A DNA stretch of 7,725 nucleotides from Clostridia bacterium (GCA_017458865.1 JAFSZW010000036.1:1-7725); one strand, 5' to 3'. Counted from the stretch's first letter, positions 1 to 6,984 are shown. Notes: generated from the sequence alone by a model not told the origin. Numbers and translations: made by a program.

Positions 1-48
1 AAAGCTTGGGGTCTCGACAACACAGGTTGACTGGCCTAAGTAGACTGG

Positions 49-90
49 TCATCTGCAGCCCTGGCGGGTTTCCGCCGAGGCTGCAGATGA
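49..90. repeat. Long nested stem-loop near the window start
   Basis: A perfect 12-base inverted repeat (TCATCTGCAGCC at 49-60, GGCTGCAGATGA at 79-90) encloses a second stem (GGCGG 63-67, CCGCC 72-76) with a GTTT loop. Two weaker pairs (G48-T91, G47-C92) extend the outer stem. No T tract follows on either strand, so it is not a standard intrinsic terminator. It lies about 115 bases upstream of the methyltransferase start, so it could be a structured leader or an end structure of the gene to the left. The role is unknown; the structure itself is plain in the sequence. Confidence 0.6.
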
Positions 91-205
91 TCCGGTGTTC
101 CTGATGATTTTGATGCAAAACCTGACAAACTGACAGCCTGGCCAGAGAATTTGCCAGCCCATTGCACGCAGGGCTGCGGTTGATGGATACATGAAGGGGA
201 AGTAC

Positions 206-991
206 ATGAATTATCTGGAAGCATATTACAACGCGTATGATGAGGAGGGACGGCTCCTTTCCCGACATGGACAGGTGGAGTATCTGACAACGATGAGGTA
301 TATCCACGAATGTATGGCGGGCATTCAAAATCCGTCTGTTTTGGAAGTTGGTGCTGGAACCGGACGCTACAGCATTGCATTGGCCAGAGAAGGCATAAAG
401 GTCACAGCAGTGGAACTGATCCGGCACAATATTGAACTGTTTGAGGCAAAAATGGATGGATCCCTGCCTGTCACGGTTATCATGGGAAATGCCATGGATC
501 TATCAATGCTTGAGGATTCCAGCTATGATCTGACGCTACTGCTTGGACCAATGTACCACCTTTATACGCGGGAGGACAAACTGAAAGCACTTGCGGAAGC
601 GGTTCGGGTGACAAAGCCCGGTGGCTATATTCTTGCAGCGTACTGCATGAATGAGGCGACTATTGTGCAGTATGCCTTCTGGGGTGAACATCTGAAGGAT
701 GTGACGGAGCGAGGCATGCTGAGAGAGGACTGGCACTGTATCAGTCGGCCGGAGGATCTGTTTGAAATGGTACGAACAGAGGAAATTGCAGCACTGGATG
801 CAGAGTTTCCAGTCGACCGAATCAAACTGGTCGGGACAGATGGAATGACCAATTACAACCGGAAACTGATAGACGACATGGACGATGAAACTTTTGCGAG
901 ATGGATGGATTTCCACCTCAGGACATGTGAACGCCAGGATATGATTGGGGTGTCCAATCATACGCTGGACATCCTGCAAAAACGACGCTGA
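206..991 (+). CDS. Class I SAM-dependent methyltransferase
   Basis: Predicted 261-residue cytoplasmic enzyme that transfers a methyl group from S-adenosylmethionine; the substrate cannot be told from sequence. Motif I is EVGAGTG (residues 47-53), followed by an acidic residue at the end of the second strand (AVE, E70) expected to bind the ribose. The segment GPMYHL and the post-motif KPGGYIL are typical of the Methyltransf_11/25-like proteins common in Bacillota, as is the C-terminal TCER-x-D-x-x-G-x-S-x-H pattern. I chose the ATG at 206 because AAGGGGA lies about 6 bases before it; an in-frame ATG at 191 would add five residues but has no good ribosome binding site. It stands alone: the next gene starts about 250 bases downstream. 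Members of this group are often annotated only as methyltransferase, and no specific pathway is implied by the neighbours. Confidence 0.93.
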   Translation: MNYLEAYYNAYDEEGRLLSRHGQVEYLTTMRYIHECMAGIQNPSVLEVGAGTGRYSIALAREGIKVTAVELIRHNIELFEAKMDGSLPVTVIMGNAMDLSMLEDSSYDLTLLLGPMYHLYTREDKLKALAEAVRVTKPGGYILAAYCMNEATIVQYAFWGEHLKDVTERGMLREDWHCISRPEDLFEMVRTEEIAALDAEFPVDRIKLVGTDGMTNYNRKLIDDMDDETFARWMDFHLRTCERQDMIGVSNHTLDILQKRR

Positions 992-1244
992 ACCTGAGTG
1001 CAGGCAAACTGTTTTGGGTCGTTATCTGAGATGAGGACGACAGATGGTTTCGACACTCTCGTGGACAAAACAGAACACAGAATGACAGGCCGAATTTGCT
1101 ATTCATGGCTATACTGATCCTGCTTCGGAAAGGGACGGGATCAGTGCTTGAAATGCCTGAGGACAGGACAGAAAACGGGTATGAATCCCGGGACCTTTCT
1201 GACGGACAGACTTAAAGAAAGCTGACGTGGAAAGGATTATTGCC
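992..1244. other. Intergenic stretch with one stem-loop
   Basis: About 250 bases without a convincing gene. An 8-base perfect inverted repeat (ACTGATCC 1113-1120, GGATCAGT 1138-1145) forms a stem-loop, but no T tract follows, so it is at best a weak terminator. A TATACT just before it (about 1110) resembles a -10 box but has no matching -35 element at usual spacing. I could not place a promoter for the downstream gene with confidence. Confidence 0.4.
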
Positions 1245-2159
1245 ATGAACGAACGCATAATGAAGCATTACCGGGAGTCCGGAAGGTTTACGTACGCAGG
1301 TCCATATGAGGTGTTTTTTCGGAGCCTTCCGGATGATGTTCGGGAACTTGGGAATCTGGTCTGCGCGCAGATTATTCACAGAGTAACGCTGAAAGACGGC
1401 AATCATGGCGCAAATGCAGATTTGCGGTATGGAGATATGAACCGGTATCCCTGGTACAGGATGCGTTGCGAGGATGATGTTTTCCTCACTACGGTATCCA
1501 TGGCGGCGGAACTCATGCGGCTGGATGGCCGGGGGTTCATCGAATCAAGACTGACAGAGCATAAGCTGGTTCTCTGCTGTAGGTATGTCTCTGTGCTCAT
1601 GGCATCCATCCTGAAGGCAAAGGGTTATGCCGCTAGATGCCGTGCGGGATTTGCACCTTATATCCGGCCCGGAATCAGCATGGATCATTGGGTGACTGAG
1701 TATTTCGATGAGGTCCAGAATCGGTGGATTCTCATTGATGCGGATGGCTTTTTCAAGGATGGAGAACTGCCGTTTGATCAGTACGATATACCGGCAGATC
1801 AGTTTGATTTTGCAGGGGAGACCTGGCTCGACATCCGACAGGGACGGAAAGACGGAAGCAGGTTCATATACGCGGATGGGCTGGGAACAAATGGCCTCAG
1901 AGCATCGGCGCGCTATCTGTTCTATGATCTCAATGCACTCATGAATCAGGAACTGACATTTTCGTTTGCACCGCTCTGGCTTGACAGGTTTGATCTGCTG
2001 ACCGAACGTGAACTGGAAGAGATTGATCTGGTCGCTGAACTGCTGTGCAAACCCGATAATAATTATGATGCGCTCACTGAACGCTGGAACACAGACAGAC
2101 GCTGGCGGCTGTTCTGTTCACCACTGGTGGGCGCGGATGATTTTGCAGGAATCATCTGA
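1245..2159 (+). CDS. Transglutaminase-like domain protein
   Basis: Predicted 304-residue protein with a transglutaminase-like (papain-fold) core. The expected triad is visible: Cys112 in CCRYVS at the start of a helix, His148 in MDHWVTEYF, and Asp165 in WILIDADGFF. Spacing and context fit the bacterial transglutaminase-like superfamily, whose members act as cysteine peptidases, amide hydrolases or cross-linking enzymes; the reaction here is not known. No signal peptide or membrane segment is seen, so it should be cytoplasmic. Downstream of the triad, a conserved-looking GTNGL-containing stretch and an acidic C-terminal domain have no named function that I recognise. The start at ATG 1245 is preferred because GGAAAGG lies about 9 bases before it; a GTG at 1227 is in frame but has a poorer site. 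It may be transcribed alone, since long gaps flank it on both sides. Confidence 0.85.
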   Translation: MNERIMKHYRESGRFTYAGPYEVFFRSLPDDVRELGNLVCAQIIHRVTLKDGNHGANADLRYGDMNRYPWYRMRCEDDVFLTTVSMAAELMRLDGRGFIESRLTEHKLVLCCRYVSVLMASILKAKGYAARCRAGFAPYIRPGISMDHWVTEYFDEVQNRWILIDADGFFKDGELPFDQYDIPADQFDFAGETWLDIRQGRKDGSRFIYADGLGTNGLRASARYLFYDLNALMNQELTFSFAPLWLDRFDLLTERELEEIDLVAELLCKPDNNYDALTERWNTDRRWRLFCSPLVGADDFAGII

Positions 2160-2486
2160 GGCATCATAGTGTCATTTTACAAAGCCGGGCGCATAGTGTT
2201 CCCGGCTCCGGGATGGCAGATACAAGGTGCCATTGACTGACTGGCCTGAGGCATCTTTTAGGCGTCCGTCCAGCCAGCCAATGTGCTCGGGGGGATGCGC
2301 TGAAAAGAATCCCATTCGTGCCGGATGATCCCAAATCTGGATGAGTATACTTGAATCATACAATGAATGTTGCAGTCGACAGAAATAATCCATCTGGTCT
2401 GCACTGCTGACAGATGTTTCCTCAAAGAGGATGCAGATGTGATCACCAAAGAAGGCGAAGATTTCAAGAAAAGAGGAGGACGTTTC
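2160..2486. other. Intergenic region without a gene, with a 3' stem-loop
   Basis: This 327-base gap carries no convincing ORF. A 7-base perfect inverted repeat (AGCCGGG 2183-2189, CCCGGCT 2201-2207) starts 24 bases after the transglutaminase stop codon and may mark its transcript end, though no T tract follows. A weaker G-C stem lies around 2250-2270. A TATACT near 2346 is -10-like but lacks a good -35 box. The region ends in the strong AGGAGGA ribosome binding site of the next gene. The promoter of the peptidase pair probably lies here but I cannot pinpoint it. Confidence 0.45.
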
Positions 2487-3452
2487 ATGAGAAAAATTCT
2501 GATTGGCTTGTTGATCATCTGGACAGTGCTTTTTCTGAGCCAGGCGTATGCCGAGGAGACGATATTAAACTATCGCTTCGCAGATGCTGATGAGGCTGCT
2601 GCGATGTTGATCTCCAATCGCACGTATTATGAGGGATTGACGCAGAATGATCTGAATTTCCGGATGCAGAAACAGAATGCTGAGCTTGATGAGATGCTGG
2701 CGTTTGCGGCTACGCAGACACGTGATTTTTCGGATGAGGAAAAAGCTGCTATTGACGGGACAATGCGTGCGATTGAAAAAACCTGTCTTGATCATGGATA
2801 TCATCTTCCTGCCCTGGATGATGTTGTCTTTGCCAAGACAACCATGCGTGAGGAATGTGACGCCGGGGCATATACGCATGGTACGCAGATCTATCTGGGC
2901 GAGTCTGTCCTCGCTTTTGCTTTCGAGGATGATCCGGAGAAGATACAGTATTTCCGGGAGATTATTGCTCATGAGCTGTTTCACTGCCTGACGAGGAATC
3001 ATCCTGATTTTCGGGCAGGAATGTATTCCATTCTGGGGTTTACAGTGGTGGATACGGATTATGAATTTGGATCTACGATCAGTGAAAGGATCATATCAAA
3101 TCCTGATGTGGAGCATCATAATTCATACGCTTCCTTTGATATCAATGGGCAGATGCGCGAATGCACGGTGATTTTTACGACAGCCCTGCCATTTAAGGAG
3201 CCTGGAGACAGCTTCTTTAACAGTATGGTGACGGGTCTTGTCCCGATTGACGATCTGGATACCTTGTACACATCCGACGAGGCAGCCAATTTCTGGGAGG
3301 TATTCGGACGAAATACGCCCTATGTCATTGATCCGGAGGAGACACTGGCGGATAACTTCAGCTATACGCTGATTTACGGTGTGGATGACACATTGTATGA
3401 ATCCCCTGAGATCATTCAAGCCATTGATGCATTTCTGAAATCTGCGGTTTAA
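2487..3452 (+). CDS. Secreted HExxH metallopeptidase-like protein
   Basis: Predicted 321-residue exported protein of no family I can name. Residues 1-22 form a Sec signal peptide (MRK, then a hydrophobic core, then AYA before EE); there is no lipobox cysteine, so release or loose wall association is expected. The zinc-metallopeptidase motif HELFH spans residues 162-166. Downstream acidic residues, E193 and E200, are candidates for the third zinc ligand of a gluzincin-type site, and an NPDVEHH stretch (205-211) lies close by. The N-terminal part (23-150) is helical and charged. I chose ATG 2487 because AGGAGGA ends 6 bases before it and because the signal peptide begins there; in-frame codons upstream to 2367 look non-coding. 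It is followed after 43 bases by the M13 peptidase gene, probably co-transcribed. Peptidase activity is inferred from the motif and the signal, not from family membership. Confidence 0.82.
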   Translation: MRKILIGLLIIWTVLFLSQAYAEETILNYRFADADEAAAMLISNRTYYEGLTQNDLNFRMQKQNAELDEMLAFAATQTRDFSDEEKAAIDGTMRAIEKTCLDHGYHLPALDDVVFAKTTMREECDAGAYTHGTQIYLGESVLAFAFEDDPEKIQYFREIIAHELFHCLTRNHPDFRAGMYSILGFTVVDTDYEFGSTISERIISNPDVEHHNSYASFDINGQMRECTVIFTTALPFKEPGDSFFNSMVTGLVPIDDLDTLYTSDEAANFWEVFGRNTPYVIDPEETLADNFSYTLIYGVDDTLYESPEIIQAIDAFLKSAV

Positions 3453-3495
3453 ACTGAGAATGCAGCGGAATGACGTGCTGCCGGAGGATGAGATC

Positions 3496-5532
3496 ATGAT
3501 GAGAAAACTGATTGCGTTGTTATTCGCTGCTGTGCTTGCAGTGACTCCGGCTTTGGCAGAGAGTGGCAGGGTTTTGGATGGACGCTGGCTGTGCAGCGAT
3601 ATTCAGGGAAATGTGACGTGGGATACGACTGTCGAGCTCAGGGACAACTTCGGTCTGTATGTCAACCGGGACTGGATTCTTGATGCAATCATTCCCAGCG
3701 GCGAAATCTCCGCAGGCACTGTTGAGGATTCTGCCCGGCTCCTGAGAGAACGGAAGATCGACCTGATGAAGGACGAGAGCCTGACCGGACATGATGCCGA
3801 ACTCGTGCATAAACTGTATAAACTGTTTACTGACTGGGATTATAGAAATGCGCTGGGGGTGGCACCTGCCATGCCATTCATTGAAGCGATTCAGGCCATT
3901 GACAGCATCGAAGCGCTTAACGCGTATCTGTTCAACAGGAATAATTATATTCGTTCTTTCCCGCTGACTGTGAGTATCGGTGCGGACTATCTCGAGCCGG
4001 ATATCTGCATTACACATATTTCAACGCCTTCGCTGATGCTCAAAGATTCAGCAGAATACATTGAGCTGACACAGGCAGGTAGTCTGTATTATGAGATGAA
4101 TCAGCGGATGGGTCTGTTTATGTTTGAACGCTTTGGCATGAGCGGGGAAGAGGCAGAACGGGTGATTGAGAACGCCTTTGCTTTTGAAGCAATGATGGCG
4201 GAGCACATCAAGCCCATGTCAACCCATTATGAGTCTGACTATTTCTTCAGCCTGCTCAACTACTATACACCGGATGAGCTGCAGGAACTGGCCGGCAGCT
4301 TTCCGATCCTTGACATGATCCAGTCGTATGTTTACAAGCTTGGCAGACGCTTTCAGGTTACTGAGCCTGAGTATATTGCTGCCCTGGCAGATATTTATAC
4401 TGAGGAAAATGTTCCTGTGATCCGGGACTGGTTGCTGCTCATGGCGGCGGAATCCATGACGGATTCACTGGATCGGGAGACATCCGCGCAAATAACAGCA
4501 ATTATAAACGACGTCTTTGGTATAGACGGTGAAGCCAACGAAGATGATGATGCACTGTTTATGGTGAAGGAATTGCTTTCTGTACCCATGGACAACCTGT
4601 ATATTCAGACGTACTGTACAGAGAAGCAGCGTCAGGACATTGTTGAGATCATTGATGAGGTGCTGGATAATTATCATGCCATTCTGGAGGAAACAGACTG
4701 GCTGAGCGAGGAAACCCGTGCCAGGGCAGTGGAGAAGCTGGATGCAATCAGAGTGAATGCTGTTTATCCGGATGAACTGGGTGACTGGTCTGAACTGGAG
4801 TTTGCCGGTTGCGAAGATGGCGGCAGTATGCTTGCTGCTATCGCTGCGATTGATGATTATGTGCTGAGATTTATGTCCGAACGGATTGACACTGCGGTGG
4901 ACAAGGACAAATGGGACCAGTTCGCCATGGAAACGTCACAGGTGAACGCTTTCTATAACCCTCAGAACAATTCCATAAACATCATGGCAGGTATTCTGTG
5001 TGGAGACATATACAGTGAGGATATGAGCCGTGAGCAGATAATGGGCGGCATCGGGACAATCATCGGGCATGAGATCAGCCATGCCTTCGATACCAGTGGG
5101 GCTCAGTTTGATAAGAATGGTGCGCTCAACAACTGGTGGACAGAGGCGGATTATGCTGCCTTTACGGAACGTGCTAAAAAGCTGGCTGCCTGGTACGATG
5201 GCTTTATTCCCGTGGAGGGGATCACCTATTCAGGTCAGCAGGTGCAGACTGAGGCAATTGCTGATATGGGTGGAATGAAAGTCATGCTTGCCATTGCTGC
5301 CAGTCAGGAAGGATTCGACTACGATGCCTTTTTCCGGCAGTTCGCCAAAACCTGGCGATGTCAGAAGCTCCGTTCTTCAGTGATCGCCGATATTGCTGAG
5401 GATACACATCCACTTCGTTACTTGCGTGTCAATGCCACGCTGGCTCAGTTTGATGAATTCGTGAACCTTTATGACATCCAGCCTGGTGACGGCATGTATA
5501 TCGCACCGGAGGATCGCGTAGCAGTGTGGTAA
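3496..5532 (+). CDS. Secreted M13-family zinc metalloendopeptidase (neprilysin/PepO type)
   Basis: Predicted 678-residue exported endopeptidase that cleaves oligopeptides. A signal peptide covers residues 1-21 (cleavage after ALA). The long helical M13 N-terminal domain runs from about 45 to 430, and the catalytic domain from about 480 to the end. Catalytic features are all present: the substrate-binding NAFY at 484-487, zinc site HEISH at 525-529, and EAIAD at 586-590 giving the third ligand E586 and supporting D590. H638 and R644 have the same six-residue spacing as neprilysin H711 and R717. The chain ends in the family-typical GDGMY...VW. Length suits the family. Two adjacent ATGs (3496, 3499) are possible; GGAGG at 3483-3487 sits 8 bases before the first. 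Unlike neprilysin there is no retained membrane anchor, and only few Cys are present. It is the second gene of a likely two-gene operon with the HExxH protein upstream. Confidence 0.96.
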   Translation: MMRKLIALLFAAVLAVTPALAESGRVLDGRWLCSDIQGNVTWDTTVELRDNFGLYVNRDWILDAIIPSGEISAGTVEDSARLLRERKIDLMKDESLTGHDAELVHKLYKLFTDWDYRNALGVAPAMPFIEAIQAIDSIEALNAYLFNRNNYIRSFPLTVSIGADYLEPDICITHISTPSLMLKDSAEYIELTQAGSLYYEMNQRMGLFMFERFGMSGEEAERVIENAFAFEAMMAEHIKPMSTHYESDYFFSLLNYYTPDELQELAGSFPILDMIQSYVYKLGRRFQVTEPEYIAALADIYTEENVPVIRDWLLLMAAESMTDSLDRETSAQITAIINDVFGIDGEANEDDDALFMVKELLSVPMDNLYIQTYCTEKQRQDIVEIIDEVLDNYHAILEETDWLSEETRARAVEKLDAIRVNAVYPDELGDWSELEFAGCEDGGSMLAAIAAIDDYVLRFMSERIDTAVDKDKWDQFAMETSQVNAFYNPQNNSINIMAGILCGDIYSEDMSREQIMGGIGTIIGHEISHAFDTSGAQFDKNGALNNWWTEADYAAFTERAKKLAAWYDGFIPVEGITYSGQQVQTEAIADMGGMKVMLAIAASQEGFDYDAFFRQFAKTWRCQKLRSSVIADIAEDTHPLRYLRVNATLAQFDEFVNLYDIQPGDGMYIAPEDRVAVW

Positions 5533-5641
5533 CATGCGGCCTCAGCGCTTTGGAAGACGGATTATTCAGTGAGAAGGGCCGAAAGGTTCTAACCAGCTTT
5601 ATTTTCATGTTGAGAGTTGGTATCTACCCTCAAGCACGGCA

Positions 5642-5913
5642 GTGAGTGATAATTACACGATCACTCATACAATCTGTGTTGTCCGGGGTGTGAAGGTGAT
5701 GTTGGATTCTGAACTGGCAGAATTGGTGAAGTCACAAATTGTTACATCACGGAAACCGTTTCAGGGGCAGGACGGTGGCATGAAGTATTTACAGAGAGCG
5801 GTATCTCCATGTTGATTACGGTACTGAAGGGAGACGTGGCCATAAGACAAAGCATTGAGCTTATGCGCGTTCTTCAGAAAACTTGTTTTTGTGGAGTATT
5901 GAGTAGCCCATAG
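5642..5913 (+). pseudogene. Decayed ORF6N-domain (phage antirepressor-type) gene
   Basis: Two reading frames together spell a shortened ORF6N domain, a DNA-binding module usual in phage antirepressor-like proteins. The first frame, from a possible GTG start at 5642 to a stop at 5813-5815, reads VRGVKVMLDSELAEL, which matches the family's N-terminal hallmark, and then jumps to VKSQIVTSR, a segment normally some 35-40 residues further on. The missing part would hold YGV...LN..VKRN..RFP..F.FQLT, so an in-frame internal deletion is likely. From about 5785 the match continues in another frame as VFTESGISMLITVLKG, then IRQSIELMR, equivalent to the usual FTEQGVAMLS...SI.IMR, ending at a TAG at 5911-5913. 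Hence there is at least one frameshift as well. The start lacks a ribosome binding site. The open frame extends upstream to 5573 without an ATG. An intact terminator follows at 5958. The family call rests on remembered consensus and no search was run. Confidence 0.75.
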
Positions 5914-5957
5914 AACTTCGGGCACTGTCAATTCGCTCCCAGCGCCCAGGAAATCTA

Positions 5958-5990
5958 TCCCCGGCAGCTTACAGGCTTCCGGGGATTTTT
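5958..5990 (+). terminator. Rho-independent terminator after the ORF6N remnant
   Basis: TCCCCGG (5958-5964) pairs with CCGGGGA (5979-5985). Inside, AGC/GCT pairs form an extended stem across one mismatch with a six-base loop, and TTTTT follows at 5986-5990. It lies 45 bases after the last stop of the decayed ORF6N gene and is probably its original terminator. Confidence 0.82.
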
Positions 5991-6240
5991 GCATATGCAG
6001 ATTTGCTGTGATCCGTGCAGCTTTTTTCTATTGACGGCAACAGACGATGAAACAGAATGAGCCATCTCCAGAATCTATTGCACGTTCTTTGAGAGAGAAA
6101 CCTCGTCCCGGAAAAAAGTTCCCTGAAAGCGGGACTGCCTGGTGACTCCGGATAAACTGAAAACATCCGTCCATCACTTCCGAAAATGTCCAGGCCTTTT
6201 TTGCAATCAAATTGGCAGCGCAGTTTATACTACTGGTTGA
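5991..6240. other. Stretch with no recognisable gene
   Basis: About 250 bases between the ORF6N terminator and the promoter of the small-ORF unit. The only protein-like frame is a 32-codon ATG frame at 6047-6145 (hydrophilic, starting MKQNEPSPES), which has no ribosome binding site and no recognisable relatives. T-rich runs at about 6022 and 6197 are not preceded by a stable stem. It may be the degraded remains of the same element as the ORF6N remnant, but nothing in the bases proves that. Confidence 0.4.
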
Positions 6241-6269
6241 TTTACAGGCGGACAATGCGGTGCTATAGT
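6241..6269 (+). promoter_or_regulatory. Sigma-A type promoter for the 40-codon ORF
   Basis: A -35 box TTTACA (6241-6246) and a -10 box TATAGT (6264-6269) are separated by the ideal 17 bases; each differs from the consensus (TTGACA, TATAAT) by one base. Transcription should start near 6276, giving a leader of about 42 bases before the ATG at 6318. The leader contains a small GGG...CCC stem near 6284-6296. A terminator at 6458 closes the unit. Confidence 0.65.
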
Positions 6270-6317
6270 ACCAGCAGAACATAGGGGCAGGACCCTGGAA
6301 AAGGAAAGGGACAGGAC

Positions 6318-6440
6318 ATGATCACCACTCGTTTCACTGTTTCGTACAATGCATTTGCTGAATGTCAGTCCGGCTTTGAATGCCAGGATGGTCTTTTCAT
6401 GCGCTCATATAAGGTATCAGTGAACGGTGTGATCCGGTAA
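6318..6440 (+). CDS. Possible 40-residue small protein
   Basis: A 40-codon frame beginning MITTRFTVSY and ending in NGVIR then TAA. Support is contextual: a near-consensus promoter starts transcription about 42 bases upstream, GGAAAGGG (6303-6310) lies 7 bases before the ATG, and a strong intrinsic terminator begins 17 bases after the stop. So the whole transcript would be about 220 bases and this is its only plausible frame. The peptide is soluble, with two Cys (C16 and C22) six residues apart in an ECQSGFECQ repeat-like segment, and is mildly basic toward the C terminus. There is no membrane segment or signal peptide. I recognise no family. The alternative is that the unit encodes a small non-coding RNA and the frame is incidental; a TCCGG/CCGGA stem overlaps the stop codon. 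Confidence 0.5.
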   Translation: MITTRFTVSYNAFAECQSGFECQDGLFMRSYKVSVNGVIR

Positions 6441-6457
6441 CCCGGACAGGAACAGAT

Positions 6458-6498
6458 AAGCACCGCCTGCCTTCTATGAGACGGGCGGTGCTTTTTTT
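6458..6498 (+). terminator. Strong Rho-independent terminator after the small ORF
   Basis: An 11-pair stem, AGCACCGCCTG with CGGGCGGTGCT (one T-G wobble), begins at 6459 and is followed by seven T residues at 6492-6498. The upstream A residues pair with the T run, so it could work weakly on the other strand too. It separates the small-ORF unit from the tRNA cluster. Confidence 0.93.
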
Positions 6499-6678
6499 CA
6501 CGGGTGCAGAAAACGATTCGTCAGGTGTCATGATACCAGGCGGTTTGCACTGACTCGCGTCATCAGCAGCTCCCGGGAAAGCTGATGAGGGTACACTCCG
6601 GGATGGTATTCTGGACATTTTTCCATCCAGCATGGGAAACGGGTCTCAACTCAATCGACTCAGGCAGAGAGTCAAAGT
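6499..6678. other. Leader region of the tRNA cluster
   Basis: This stretch of 180 bases between the terminator and the first tRNA holds no convincing ORF. A perfect 8-base inverted repeat (TCATCAGC 6560-6567, GCTGATGA 6581-6588) forms a stem-loop without a T tract. A TATTCT at about 6607 is a possible -10 box with no good -35 partner. The tRNA promoter is presumably here but I cannot fix it. Confidence 0.35.
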
Positions 6679-6752
6679 GGCCCCTTCGACTAATTGGTCA
6701 GGTCACCGTCCTTTCAAGGCGGCAATGCAGAGTTCGAATCTCGCAGGGGTTG
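6679..6752 (+). tRNA. tRNA-Glu (anticodon UUC) with an extra base in the T stem
   Basis: Cloverleaf folds by hand: acceptor GGCCCCT with AGGGGTT, a D stem GACT/GGTC, and anticodon stem CCGTC/GGCGG with the loop CTTTCAA giving anticodon TTC at 6713-6715. The T loop is the normal TTCGAAT. The T stem is irregular: GAG/CTC pair next to the loop, then an unpaired A at 6729, then GC/GC. Without that A the stem would be a perfect GCGAG/CTCGC. No CCA is encoded; six T residues follow directly. The gene reads GAA (and by wobble GAG) codons if functional. The extra base could reduce function, or be a sequencing error. Confidence 0.8.
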
Positions 6753-6780
6753 TTTTTTATCGGATTGCTGTAAGGGCAAC

Positions 6781-6890
6781 GCCTGACGCCCGATCAGGCA
6801 GTCATGGAACAAATCCATGATCCGGTGCAGGCATTTAATGAAACCATGCGGGCATCGTCCGCCATTTGCAGGATTGCAGGCATGGTTTCA
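6781..6890. repeat. Three consecutive stem-loops between the two tRNA-Glu genes
   Basis: Three perfect inverted repeats stand in a row: GCCTGA/TCAGGC (6781-6799, 7-base loop), TCATGGA/TCCATGA (6802-6820, 5-base loop) and TGAAACCATGC/GCATGGTTTCA (6839-6849 with 6880-6890, 30-base loop). None has a T tract. They may be processing or stability structures in a tRNA precursor, or remains of something inserted. I see no cloverleaf or ORF in this spacer. Confidence 0.6.
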
Positions 6891-6905
6891 CCGAAACAGT
6901 CTCAT

Positions 6906-6981
6906 GGCTCCTTAGTCTAACTGGTCAGGACGCAGGACTCTCAATCCTGAAATATCGGTTCGAGCCCGATAGGAGTCACCA
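6906..6981 (+). tRNA. tRNA-Glu (anticodon CUC)
   Basis: All four stems pair: acceptor GGCTCCT/AGGAGTC (one G-T wobble), D stem GTCT/GGAC, anticodon stem CAGGA/TCCTG and T stem ATCGG/CCGAT. The anticodon loop CTCTCAA gives CTC, reading GAG. The variable loop is four bases. Discriminator A and an encoded CCA end at 6981; it is the only gene of the five here with CCA in the DNA. The next tRNA starts three bases later, so the two are certainly cut from a common precursor. Confidence 0.95.
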
Positions 6982-6984
6982 ATT

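Noticed and set aside
36..380. 114-codon frame on the minus strand
   Set aside because: It overlaps the start of the well supported methyltransferase and has a Cys/Pro/Ser-rich, non-protein-like composition.
1105..1215. 36-codon + strand frame between the methyltransferase and the transglutaminase gene
   Set aside because: No ribosome binding site, and it contains the stem-loop at 1113-1145.
5643..5667. Perfect 8-base inverted repeat TGAGTGAT/ATCACTCA as a terminator for the M13 gene
   Set aside because: No T tract follows, and it falls within the N-terminal codons of the ORF6N remnant, so it is probably incidental.
6047..6145. 32-codon + strand frame starting MKQNEPSPES
   Set aside because: Protein-like composition but no ribosome binding site, promoter or family; too short to support as a gene.
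5761..6282. Three overlapping minus-strand frames of 65-84 codons
   Set aside because: They cross the ORF6N remnant or the terminator at 5958, lack ribosome binding sites, and do not look like proteins.
6397..6633. 78-codon frame on the minus strand
   Set aside because: It lies across the strong terminator at 6458-6498 and shows a Ser/Pro-rich composition without a recognisable motif.
6585..6820. Two overlapping 62-codon + strand frames
   Set aside because: Both run through the tRNA-Glu(UUC) gene and have no ribosome binding site.
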